Part shown: in pieces, positions 56,368-64,000 of the stretch
How the letters are laid out: each line of letters opens with the position of its first letter
How positions within the stretch are numbered: position 1 is the first letter of the stretch
NCBI GenBank assembly: GCA_963756525.1
Contig: CAVWNR010000001.1
Location: 620,001 to 684,000 of the forward strand
Reading direction: 5' to 3'
From: CAVWNR01 sp963756525
GTDB taxonomy: Bacteria; Actinomycetota; Actinomycetes; Mycobacteriales; Jatrophihabitantaceae
DNA: 64,000 bases
Position numbers and translations under genes: made by a program
The notes under the pieces: generated by a model
The model's database searches: none
What the model was told of the DNA's origin: nothing
What the model saw: only the letters and a program-made list of their open reading frames with translations

Positions 56368-56456
56368 CTGCGTTCGTCGGCTCATAGCGGTCGACGGCCC
56401 GGACGCCGTCGTCGGCCGGGCGCGCGAGATCCAGCTGCTGCGCCCGGCGTAACCGG

Positions 56457-56951
56457 TCAGGCCGGGTCGGGCCAGCCGAATTCCACGACCGCGCCCGGCC
56501 CGCGCTCACCACCGGCTCGGGCGAAGTTACGCATCGCGGGCGCCAGCGCGCGACGCTGCGCGGTCGGCATCTGCCGCACGATCTGCTCGATGGCCGCGCG
56601 GCGCCGGCGGATGATCGACTCGACCAGGCGCCGGCCCTTCGGTGTCAGGCTGAGCATGACCTGCCGGCGGTCGCCGGGGTTGTGCCGCCGGTCGAGAAGG
56701 TCGTGCCCGACCAGCCGGTCGCACGCCCGCGTGGCGCTCGACGAGTGCACACCCATGACCTCGGCGAGGGCGGTGAGGTCCAGCGGCCCGCGGGCGGCGA
56801 CGATGACCAGCACCCGAAGCTGGGTGAGCGAGACGACATCCTCTACCGCCGCGATCGACTGGGCGCTGAGCGCCACCAGCACACGGGAGGCCAGCAGGAC
56901 CGCGTCGATCTGGTCTGCGAGTTCCTGATCGCGCAGGGTCCGGTCCGCCAC
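56457..56951 (-). CDS. MarR-family transcriptional regulator
   Basis: The 164-residue protein has the winged helix LRVLVIVAARGPLDLTALAEVMGVHSSSATRACDRLVGHDLLDRRHNPGDRRQVMLSLTPKGRRL at about residues 45-110. Terminal helices for dimerisation frame it. Nearby genes (dehydrogenase, glycosyltransferase) are possible targets. GTG 56951 follows TAGGAT by eight bases. Confidence 0.92.
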   Translation of the reverse strand: MADRTLRDQELADQIDAVLLASRVLVALSAQSIAAVEDVVSLTQLRVLVIVAARGPLDLTALAEVMGVHSSSATRACDRLVGHDLLDRRHNPGDRRQVMLSLTPKGRRLVESIIRRRRAAIEQIVRQMPTAQRRALAPAMRNFARAGGERGPGAVVEFGWPDPA

Positions 56952-56959
56952 GGCATCCC

Positions 56960-56987
56960 ATCCTAGCTAACCATTGCATCGCTACAA
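56960..56987 (-). promoter_or_regulatory. Promoter of the MarR gene
   Basis: On the minus strand TTGTAG (56982-56987) and TAGGAT (56960-56965) are 16 bases apart. TAGGAT ends eight bases before GTG 56951. Confidence 0.6.
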
Positions 56988-57066
56988 CCCTTGCGTCGCG
57001 CTGCACAAGCGGCGGCACGAGTGCGCCAGGGCTGCCCGATCCGCGCGGTGAGGGTAAGAATGAGCC

Positions 57067-58431
57067 GTGGCCGACAGCCGGGCTCCGCTGGTGCGGGAGC
57101 GGACGCGGGTGGTGGCCCGTGTCGTGCGGCGCGACCCGTCGGCGGTCGCCGGCGTCCTCGTCCTGGCCGCGTGGCTGCTCGTCGGGGTCGCCGGCACCGC
57201 CAGCATCGGCTTCCTCAACCTCCGAACCGTGCCCGGGCTGCTCATCGCGCTCGGCGCGCTGGCCGCCGCGCTCGTGCAGGCCGGTCGCCGCGCGCTGACG
57301 GTGAGCGCCGGCGCCGACGCCGCGGTATTGCTGGTCGCCGGCGGCAGCGTGATGTACCTGCACATGTACAGCTACCTGCCGGCCGGGGAGCTGGGCTGGC
57401 TCACGGTGGTGACGGCACTCGGCGCGGCGACGGTCGTCGCCGGCGAGCTCTGCACAGGAACCGCGGCGCGCGTGCTGTGGCTACTGGGCGTAGGCACCGG
57501 CGTGGGCGCCCTGCTCGCGGTGACCGCGCTGGACCCGGCGCCGCGCATCGACGTGTGGGTGATGCTCCAGCAGTCCGCCGACGGGCTCGCCCACCTGTCG
57601 AACTTCTACGCCATGCACTGGGTCGGCTCGCCCGGATGGCAGCAGGACTACCCGTACCTGCCGGTGACGACGCTCCTGCTGGCGCCCTTTCGCTGGCTGT
57701 TCGCCGATGTCCGGATCGGCCTGGTCGCCTGCATGGTGGCGGTCGCCGGGCTGCTCGCCCTGCCGTGGCGACGCGACGCCGCGCCGCGCGCGTTGCCGGC
57801 GCTCGTGCTCTTCCTGCCCGGCAGCCTCGGACTCGTCGAACAGTCCTGGACCGAGCCCGTGCTGCTCCTCTTCCTCGCCGGCGCCTTCCTCGCCGTCGAG
57901 CGGGGACGCCCGACGCTCGCAGCCGCCTGCTTCGCGCTCGCCCTCGCGGCCAAGCAGCATGTGATCGTGCTGATCCCGCTCTTCGCGGTCTGGCGCCGAC
58001 TGGGCCTGAAGCGCACCGCGCTCGCGGTCGCGGGCGCTGTCGCGATCTGCGTGCCGTGGTTCGCGGCCGACCCGTCGGCGTTCCTCGACGGCGTCTACCG
58101 GCTGCACGCCGACGCGCCGGCCCGGCCCGACGCACCGGAGCTCTACTCGCTGGCCCTTCAGCACGGCTGGACGCCGCCGGGCGTCCTGCTGCTCGCCGTG
58201 CTCGCGGCGGTGGTGGCTGCCGCCTGCTGGCTCGTCTACCGCAACCCGCGCACCGGCAACGCCTGCCTGCTCGCGGCGCTGGTGCTCTTCGTCGCGGCAC
58301 TGTTGAACAAGCAGAGCTTCTACAACCAATACTGGCTGCCAGCGCAGCTGTTGATCGTCGGGCTGTGTATCGACGCGCGCGCTGCTGCCACCAGGACGGA
58401 AGGACGTCTCGATGCTGGGCTTGCCCGATGA
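57067..58431 (+). CDS. Polytopic membrane glycosyltransferase-like protein (GT87/DUF2029 type)
   Basis: The 454-residue protein has about ten membrane helices. After a basic N-terminus it has a loop with HWVGSPGWQQDYPYLPVTTLLLAPF and an LLLFLAGAFLAVERGRPTLAA-type region typical of GT-C membrane glycosyltransferases. The acidic Asp-containing loop expected for lipid-linked sugar donors is not certain. It may use polyprenyl-phosphate sugars. GTG 57067 has TAAGAA six bases upstream. Its end overlaps pgmB by 20 bases. Confidence 0.75.
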   Translation: MADSRAPLVRERTRVVARVVRRDPSAVAGVLVLAAWLLVGVAGTASIGFLNLRTVPGLLIALGALAAALVQAGRRALTVSAGADAAVLLVAGGSVMYLHMYSYLPAGELGWLTVVTALGAATVVAGELCTGTAARVLWLLGVGTGVGALLAVTALDPAPRIDVWVMLQQSADGLAHLSNFYAMHWVGSPGWQQDYPYLPVTTLLLAPFRWLFADVRIGLVACMVAVAGLLALPWRRDAAPRALPALVLFLPGSLGLVEQSWTEPVLLLFLAGAFLAVERGRPTLAAACFALALAAKQHVIVLIPLFAVWRRLGLKRTALAVAGAVAICVPWFAADPSAFLDGVYRLHADAPARPDAPELYSLALQHGWTPPGVLLLAVLAAVVAAACWLVYRNPRTGNACLLAALVLFVAALLNKQSFYNQYWLPAQLLIVGLCIDARAAATRTEGRLDAGLAR

Positions 58432-59143
58432 GATCACCGCCTGCCTCTTCGATCTGGACGGCGTGCTCACCGACACCGCCTCGGTGCACTGCGCGGCCTG
58501 GAAGGACACGTTCGACCGGCTGCTGAACGAGCGCGGAGACGAGCCGTTCCGCACGCCCGAGGACTACGACGACTACGTCGACGGCAAGCCGCGTGCCGAC
58601 GGCGTGCGCGACTTCCTCGCCTCCCGCGACATCCACCTGCCTGAGGGCGGGTCCGACGACGAGCCGGGCCTGCACACCGTCCATGCGGTGGGCAACCTCA
58701 AGAACGACCTGCTGCTGGAGCGGATCCGGCGCGACGGGGTGAAGGTCTACGAGGGCTCCCGCCGCTACCTGGAGGCCGCCCGTGACGCCGGGTTGCGCCG
58801 CGCGGTCGTCTCGTCCAGCGCGAACACCCACGAGGTGCTGGACGCCACCGGGCTGGCCGAGCTGGTCGAGGCGGTGGTCGACGGGAACACCCTGGGCGAA
58901 CGGCATCTGCGCGGCAAGCCGGCGCCGGACTCGTTCCTGGCCGGCGCGGACCTGCTCGGCGTGCCGGCGGCGTCGGCGGCGGTCTTCGAGGACGCGCTGG
59001 CCGGCGTGGCGGCCGGGCAGGCCGGCGCCTTCGGCTGCGTGGTCGGGGTGAACCGGATCGACGCCGGACATGCGCGCGATCTCGCCACGCACGGCGCGAC
59101 CTGCGTGGTCGACGACCTCTCCGAGCTGCTGGACGCGTCGTGA
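58412..59143 (+). CDS. pgmB: Beta-phosphoglucomutase (HAD family)
   Basis: The 243-residue HAD enzyme has the nucleophile motif LFDLDGVLTDTASVH, a cap domain, VVSSSANTHEVLD, GKPAPDSFL (Lys) and VFEDALAGVAAGQAG (Mg ligands). It converts beta-glucose-1-phosphate to glucose-6-phosphate. Coupling to the GH65 phosphorylase supplies that substrate; M. tuberculosis has the same pair (Rv3400-Rv3401). GGAAGGAC precedes ATG 58412. Confidence 0.93.
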   Translation: MLGLPDEITACLFDLDGVLTDTASVHCAAWKDTFDRLLNERGDEPFRTPEDYDDYVDGKPRADGVRDFLASRDIHLPEGGSDDEPGLHTVHAVGNLKNDLLLERIRRDGVKVYEGSRRYLEAARDAGLRRAVVSSSANTHEVLDATGLAELVEAVVDGNTLGERHLRGKPAPDSFLAGADLLGVPAASAAVFEDALAGVAAGQAGAFGCVVGVNRIDAGHARDLATHGATCVVDDLSELLDAS

Positions 59144-61500
59144 TCCGCCAAGACCAGTTCCCGATCGAGCCGTGGCAGGTCCGCGAGGTCGGCCTCGACC
59201 TGAACATGCTGGCGCAGAGCGAGTCGCTCTTCGCGCTCTCCAACGGCCATCTCGGCATACGCGGCAACCTCGACGAGGGCGACCCGAACGTGCTGCCGGG
59301 CACCTACCTCAACTCGTTCTACGAGACGCGTCCGCTGCCCTACGCCGAAGCCGGCTACGGCTACCCCGAGTCGGGTCAGACCGTCGTCAATGTCACCGAC
59401 GGCAAGCTGATCCGGCTGCTGGTCGACGACCAGCCGTTCGACCTGCGGTACGGGCAGTTGCGCAGCCACGAGCGGACCCTCGACCTGCGCGCCGGCGTCT
59501 TGCGCCGCGAGGTTGAGTGGGTTACGCCGTCCGGGCGGCCGGTCCGCGTCCGCTCGACCCGGCTGGTCTCGCTCACCCAGCGCGCGATCATGGCGGTCGA
59601 CTACCGCGTCGAGGCGGTCGACGTGCCGCTGCGTGTAGTCATCCAGTCCGAGCTGGTGGCCAACGAGGAGATGCCGACCCTGTCGAACGACCCGCGGGTC
59701 GCGGCCGCCCTGCGCCAGCCGCTGGAGCCGCTCGAGCACGGGGGATCCGGCATGCGCGCCTGGCTCGCCCACGGCACCCGCGGGAGCAGGCAGCGAATGG
59801 CCGCGGCCATGGACCACCTCATCGAGGGGCGGTCCACGGAGCTCGCCGTCCACGAGGATTGGGCAAGGGTCACCGTCGGCGCGCGGCTCGAGCCCGGCGA
59901 CTCGTTGCGGGTCACCAAGTTCGTGGCGTACGGCTGGTCGGGTCAGCGGTCGCTCCCCGCGCTGCGTGACCAGGTCGCCGCCGCGCTCACCTCCGCCCTG
60001 CACACCGGGTGGGACGCGCTACTCGAGGAGCAGCGCGCCGAACTCGACGCGTTCTGGCACGGCGCCGACGTCGAGCTCGACGGCGACCCGGCGGTGCAGC
60101 AGGCGGTCCGCTTCGCGCTGTTCCACGTGCTGCAATCCGGCGCACGCGCCGAGCAGCGGGCGATCCCCGCCAAGGGGCTCACCGGCCCCGGTTACGACGG
60201 GCACGCGTTCTGGGACACCGAGATGTTCGTGCTCCCGGTGCTCACCGCCACCGCGCCGCATGCGGCCGCCGACGCGCTGCGCTGGCGACGTTCGACCATC
60301 GATCTGGCCCAGCAGCGGGCCGCTGACCTGCGCTGGTCGGGCGCGGCCTTCCCGTGGCGCACGATCCGGGGACAGGAGTGCTCGGCGTACTGGCCGGCCG
60401 GCACCGCCGCGCTGCACGTCAACGCAGACATCGCCGCCGCCGCGGTGCGCCTCGTGCAGTGGACCGGCGACGAGGCGTTCGAGCGAGAGTGCGGGCTGCC
60501 CCTACTGGTCGACACCGCCCGGCTGTGGATCTCGGTCGGCTACCACGGCGCGGACGGCGCGTTCCACATCGACGGCATCACCGGCCCGGACGAGTACAGC
60601 GCGCTCGTCGACGACAACACCTACACCAACCTGATGGCCCGGGCGAACCTGCGCGCCGCCGCCGACGTGGTCGAGCGCTACCCGGACGACACCGACGCGA
60701 CGCCGGCCGAGGTCGCGTCCTGGCGCGCCGCCGCGGACGCGATGGCCGTCCCGTACAGCGACGACGGGATCCCCGAGCAGGACCGCGGCTTCCACCGGCA
60801 CGCCGTCTGGGATTTCGCCGCCTCCGCCAAGCGCGGTGAATACCCGCTGCTGCTGCATGTGCCGTACATGGAGCTGTACGCCAAACAGGTTGTCAAGCAG
60901 GCCGACCTGATGCTCGCCATGCACTGGTGCGGGGACGCGTTCAGCCACGAGGAGAAGGCACGGGCGTTCGCGTACTACGAACCGTTGACGGTGCGCGACT
61001 CCTCGCTGTCGGCGTGCACGCAGGCGGTGATCGCCGCTGAGGTCGGGCAGCTGGAGCTGGCGCACGAGTACCTCTCCGAGGCGGCGTTGATGGACCTGCG
61101 CGACTTCGAGCACAACACCCGCGACGGCCTGCACATCGCCTCGCTGGCCGGCGCCTGGATCGCGGTCGTCGCCGGGCTGGGCGGGATGCGCGACCACGGC
61201 GGTGAGCTCTCCTTCGCCCCGCAGCTCCCGGATGCGATCACCCGGCTCCGCTTCGCGGTGCGCTGGCACGGGGCGACCGTGCGGGTCGCGGTGACGCCCA
61301 GCGAGGTCACGTACACCCTCGACGACGGCTCGCCCGGCGGGGTGCGGTTACGGCACCGTGGCGAGCCGTTCACGCTGCAAGCCGGGGCGACGGTGACCCG
61401 GCCCATCGTGCGGGTGCGGCCATCCACGCCGAGGCCTCGGCAGCCGGAAGGGCGCGCACCCGTCGTCTCGGGACTGCTCTCGACGGAGGAGATGGAATGA
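59140..61500 (+). CDS. Glycoside hydrolase family 65 disaccharide phosphorylase
   Basis: The 786-residue protein has the GH65 layout: N-terminal beta-sandwich, an (alpha/alpha)6 barrel and a C-terminal jelly-roll. The catalytic acid is Glu485 in DGITGPDEYSALVDDNTYTNLMARANL, and phosphate-type contacts lie in FWDTEMFVLP. It would phosphorolyse maltose, trehalose or kojibiose to beta-glucose-1-phosphate; which sugar cannot be decided here. GTG 59140 overlaps pgmB (GTGA). Confidence 0.92.
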   Translation: MIRQDQFPIEPWQVREVGLDLNMLAQSESLFALSNGHLGIRGNLDEGDPNVLPGTYLNSFYETRPLPYAEAGYGYPESGQTVVNVTDGKLIRLLVDDQPFDLRYGQLRSHERTLDLRAGVLRREVEWVTPSGRPVRVRSTRLVSLTQRAIMAVDYRVEAVDVPLRVVIQSELVANEEMPTLSNDPRVAAALRQPLEPLEHGGSGMRAWLAHGTRGSRQRMAAAMDHLIEGRSTELAVHEDWARVTVGARLEPGDSLRVTKFVAYGWSGQRSLPALRDQVAAALTSALHTGWDALLEEQRAELDAFWHGADVELDGDPAVQQAVRFALFHVLQSGARAEQRAIPAKGLTGPGYDGHAFWDTEMFVLPVLTATAPHAAADALRWRRSTIDLAQQRAADLRWSGAAFPWRTIRGQECSAYWPAGTAALHVNADIAAAAVRLVQWTGDEAFERECGLPLLVDTARLWISVGYHGADGAFHIDGITGPDEYSALVDDNTYTNLMARANLRAAADVVERYPDDTDATPAEVASWRAAADAMAVPYSDDGIPEQDRGFHRHAVWDFAASAKRGEYPLLLHVPYMELYAKQVVKQADLMLAMHWCGDAFSHEEKARAFAYYEPLTVRDSSLSACTQAVIAAEVGQLELAHEYLSEAALMDLRDFEHNTRDGLHIASLAGAWIAVVAGLGGMRDHGGELSFAPQLPDAITRLRFAVRWHGATVRVAVTPSEVTYTLDDGSPGGVRLRHRGEPFTLQAGATVTRPIVRVRPSTPRPRQPEGRAPVVSGLLSTEEME

Positions 61501-63224
61501 GCGCCCAGCCGCATGCAAACGGTGCGGCGACGACGGCGTACCGGGCGGCCCGCGATGTCTTGATCGAGCTGCGCGAGCAGGCACCGGCCGCGGCGGAGTG
61601 GTTCACCGCGCCGGAGTTCGACACGTTCAACTGGGCAATCGACTGGTTCGACGCGATCGGGCGTGGCAACGACCAAGTCGCGCTGTGGCTGGTGGAGGAG
61701 GACAGCAGCGAGGCGAGATACACCTTCGACGACCTGGTGCGCCGCTCAGACCAGGTGGCGACCTGGCTCGCGGGGATGGGCGCTGGCCGCGGCGACGCGG
61801 TGATGCTGATGCTCGGTAACCAGGTGCAGCTGTGGGAATCGATGCTCGCCGTGATGAAGCTGGGCGCGGTGATTCTGCCGACCACGACCGCGCTCGGGCC
61901 GGCCGACCTGACCGACCGGGTCGAGCGCGGCGCTGTGCGGTTCGTGCTCGCGAGCGGCGCCGACGCGGCCAAGTTCGTCGACGTCGCGGGCGACTACGGA
62001 CGCATCTGCGTCGACGCCACCGTCGACGGCTGGGCCGACTACCGGCAGGCGTACTCGATCGCCGATCCCAAACCGTTCCCGTCGGTCACCGCGCCGGACG
62101 ATCCGCTGCTGCTCTACTTCACGTCCGGGACGACGACCCGGCCGAAGCTGGTGCTGCACACCCAGGTGTCCTATCCGGTCGGCCATTTCTCCACGATGTA
62201 TTGGCTGGGCCTGCGCCCTGGCGACGTGCACCTCAACATCAGCTCGCCGGGATGGGCCAAGCACGCGTGGAGCTGCTTCTTCGCGCCGTGGATCGCCGAG
62301 GCGACGATCTTCGTCTACAACTACGCACGGTTCGACGCCGCGGCGTTGCTGGAGCAGCTGCGCCGGGCGGGCGTGACGACCTTCTGCGCGCCGCCGACGG
62401 TGTGGCGGATGCTCATCCAGGCTGATCTCTCCGGCGGCCCCGGCGCGCTGCGCGAAGTTGCGGCCGCGGGCGAACCGCTGAACCCCGAGGTGATCACGCA
62501 GGTTCGCGAGGCGTGGCGACTCACCGTCCGCGACGGGTACGGGCAGACGGAGACCACCGCGCAGATCGGCAACCCTCCCGGCCAGCCGGTGAAGCCCGGC
62601 TCGATGGGCCGCCCGCTGCCCGGCGTGCCGGTCGTGCTGGTCGATCCCATCACCGGCAAGCCGGGCGACGACGGCGAGATCTGCCTAGACCTGTCGGTGC
62701 GTCCGGTGTCGCTGATGGCCGGCTACCAGGGCGATTCTGAACGCGCCGCCGACGCGATGGCCGGTGGCTACTACCACACCGGCGATGTCGCCACCCGGGA
62801 CGGGGACGGCTACATCACCTACGTCGGACGCAGCGACGACGTGTTCAAGGCCTCGGACTACAAGGTGTCGCCGTTCGAGCTGGAAAGCGTGCTGATCGAG
62901 CACCCCGCGGTCACCGAAGCGGCGGTGGTGCCGGCGCCGGACCCGGTGCGGCTCGCGGTGCCCAAGGCGTACGTCACGCTGGCAGCCGGCTGGGCGCCGG
63001 AGCGCGACACCGCGCTGGCCGTGCTGCGACACGCCCGGGAGCACCTTCCGCCGTTCCTGCGGGTGCGGCGGCTGGAGTTCGTCCAAGCGCTGCCGAAGAC
63101 GGTCTCCGGCAAGATCCGCCGGGTCGAGCTGCGAGCCTTCGAACAGGAGGTGGCCGACGGCGCGGTGGCCCCGTCCGGGCAGGAGTGGCGCGACGACCAG
63201 TTCCCCGAGCTCAAGGCGACCTGA
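61497..63224 (+). CDS. Acyl-CoA synthetase, AMP-binding (medium-chain/benzoate-like)
   Basis: The 575-residue adenylate-forming enzyme has LLYFTSGTTTRPKLVLHTQVSYPVGH (P-loop), DGYGQTETTAQIG (A5 motif), YYHTGDVATRDGDGYITYVGRSDDVFKASDYKVSPFELE (hinge region), and KTVSGKIRRVELR with the C-terminal catalytic Lys. It activates an acid as acyl-AMP then CoA thioester. It begins in an ATGA overlap with the GH65 gene, an odd partner. A 54-base gap separates it from the next gene. Confidence 0.92.
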   Translation: MSAQPHANGAATTAYRAARDVLIELREQAPAAAEWFTAPEFDTFNWAIDWFDAIGRGNDQVALWLVEEDSSEARYTFDDLVRRSDQVATWLAGMGAGRGDAVMLMLGNQVQLWESMLAVMKLGAVILPTTTALGPADLTDRVERGAVRFVLASGADAAKFVDVAGDYGRICVDATVDGWADYRQAYSIADPKPFPSVTAPDDPLLLYFTSGTTTRPKLVLHTQVSYPVGHFSTMYWLGLRPGDVHLNISSPGWAKHAWSCFFAPWIAEATIFVYNYARFDAAALLEQLRRAGVTTFCAPPTVWRMLIQADLSGGPGALREVAAAGEPLNPEVITQVREAWRLTVRDGYGQTETTAQIGNPPGQPVKPGSMGRPLPGVPVVLVDPITGKPGDDGEICLDLSVRPVSLMAGYQGDSERAADAMAGGYYHTGDVATRDGDGYITYVGRSDDVFKASDYKVSPFELESVLIEHPAVTEAAVVPAPDPVRLAVPKAYVTLAAGWAPERDTALAVLRHAREHLPPFLRVRRLEFVQALPKTVSGKIRRVELRAFEQEVADGAVAPSGQEWRDDQFPELKAT

Positions 63225-63278
63225 GCCGGGGCGCCGCGGCCTTGCCATCGCGCCCGACGGCGGTGGCAAGCTGGGCAT

Positions 63279-64000
63279 ATGACCGCCACCATGCCTGCTG
63301 GCACTCCGACCCAACTGTTCGTCGACGGCAAGTGGGAGCCCGGCTCGCAGGGCTCGTTCGCGGTGCTCAACCCGTCCACGGGCGAGTCGATCACCGACGT
63401 GCCGCGAGCCGGCCTCGACGACCTCGACCGCGCGGTCTCCGCCGCGGCCGCGGCGCAACCTGCCTGGGCGGCGACCGCGCCCCGCGAGCGTGCCGAGGTG
63501 CTGCGCCGCACGTACGAGCTGATGATCCAACATCGCGAGGATCTCGCGTTCCTGATGTCGCTGGAGATGGGAAAGTCGCTCACGGACGCGCGGGGAGAGG
63601 CCAACTACGCGGCCGACTTCTTCCGCTGGTTCAGCGAGGAGGCCGTGCGCATCGGCGGCGAGCTGCGCACGGCGCCGTCCGGGCTGAACCGGATCCTGAC
63701 GTTCCGCAAGCCGGTCGGCGTCGCGCTGCTGCTGACGCCGTGGAACTTCCCGGCGGCGATGGCCACCCGCAAGATCGCACCGGCGCTGGCCGCGGGCTGC
63801 ACGGTGGTAGTGAAGCCGGCCGAGGACACGCCGCTCACCGCGCTGTACGTGGCGCAGCTGCTCAGCGAGGCCGGCGCGCCGGCCGGAACGGTCAACATGC
63901 TCACCACCGACCGGCCCGGCGAGCTGACCGAGGCGGCGCTGGCCGATCCACGAGTGCGCAAGCTGTCGTTCACCGGCTCGACCGGGGTTGGCCGGCTGCT
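63279..64000 (+). CDS. gabD: Succinate-semialdehyde-type aldehyde dehydrogenase (partial)
   Basis: The first 240 residues of an ALDH run off the right edge. They show FVDGKWEPGSQGSFAVLNPSTGE, LMSLEMGKSLTDARGEANYAADFFRWFSEEAVRI, LLTPWNFPAAMATRKIAPALAAGCTVVVKPAEDTPLTA (NAD-binding Asn and Lys), and SFTGSTGVGRLL. The MGKSLTDARGE stretch fits the GabD subgroup. Catalytic Cys/Glu lie beyond the window. CAAGCT six to seven bases before the ATG may be a -10 box. Confidence 0.88.
   Translation, partial: MTATMPAGTPTQLFVDGKWEPGSQGSFAVLNPSTGESITDVPRAGLDDLDRAVSAAAAAQPAWAATAPRERAEVLRRTYELMIQHREDLAFLMSLEMGKSLTDARGEANYAADFFRWFSEEAVRIGGELRTAPSGLNRILTFRKPVGVALLLTPWNFPAAMATRKIAPALAAGCTVVVKPAEDTPLTALYVAQLLSEAGAPAGTVNMLTTDRPGELTEAALADPRVRKLSFTGSTGVGRL

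Noticed and set aside
53983..56385. Very long open frame on the minus strand opposite permease and dehydrogenase genes
   Set aside because: It is a GC-rich shadow frame, dense in Arg, Asp, Gln and His, with no domain; both plus-strand genes have clear families. The same reasoning removes the long antisense frames at 3470-5626 and 8662-11472.

Overview
The window is high-GC, densely coded chromosomal DNA with many GTG starts and frequent ATGA/GTGA stop-start overlaps. It resembles an aerobic actinobacterium: a bcc-aa3 respiratory supercomplex (qcrA, qcrC, ctaE), PimB, RNase AS, a PASTA kinase of PknL type, class II DAHP synthase, a mycobacterial-type cysteine pathway and an NDMA-type alcohol dehydrogenase. 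Gene order from position 1 to about 34,000 follows, with insertions, the Mycobacterium tuberculosis Rv2194-to-Rv2172 neighbourhood. The species was not determined; a lineage near Frankiales, Jatrophihabitantales or Mycobacteriales fits.

Layout. 1-3,700: respiratory chain genes, a degenerate response regulator, trpD and a stand-alone RAM protein. 3,700-17,700: DNA and RNA maintenance (DnaQ-UvrC fusion, NYN protein, RNase AS), envelope genes (a c-di-AMP riboswitch driving an NlpC/P60 hydrolase, pimB, acyltransferase, esterase), an ArsA-like ATPase, a ROK sugar kinase and a phosphofructokinase whose specificity residues indicate pyrophosphate use. 17,700-23,100: a hairpin, a small helical protein, and a TetR regulator divergent from a heterodimeric ABC exporter. 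23,100-30,200: aroG, ltaE, aroF, pknL and its presumed DNA-binding substrate. 30,200-40,800: two carotenoid gene sets (crtYc-crtYd; crtI-crtB; and a five-gene operon of crtA-like, GNAT, cruF, glycosyltransferase and crtI-like genes), interrupted by metF, a CDP-alcohol transferase and a RES-type toxin-antitoxin pair. 41,000-48,600: assimilatory sulfate reduction, with sir-cysH and cysC-cysD-cysN-cysG divergent from each other, each preceded by its own cysteine-type leader peptide. 48,600-64,000: a paired acyl-CoA dehydrogenase, small enzymes, a metal-type permease under a CsoR-like operator, an NDMA-type dehydrogenase, MarR, a membrane glycosyltransferase, and pgmB-GH65 phosphorylase coupled to an acyl-CoA ligase, ending inside a succinate-semialdehyde-type dehydrogenase.

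How the genes work together. The carotenoid genes together predict a gamma-carotene-type glycoside resembling phleixanthophyll. The cys genes form a complete route from sulfate to sulfide plus siroheme. pgmB and GH65 form a disaccharide phosphorolysis module.

Signals beyond the genes. About nineteen genes have a TANNNT-like -10 box 6-8 bases before the start codon and no Shine-Dalgarno, which predicts leaderless transcripts. Two intergenic sites carry the same 92-bp tripartite palindromic repeat with identical internal spacing. Micro-ORFs joined by stop-start overlaps bridge qcrC-qcrA and aroG-ltaE; in the latter a 32-bp tandem repeat builds a chain of re-initiation cassettes. A 161-bp element with 19-bp terminal inverted repeats lies between cysD and cysN and contains the cysN ribosome binding site.
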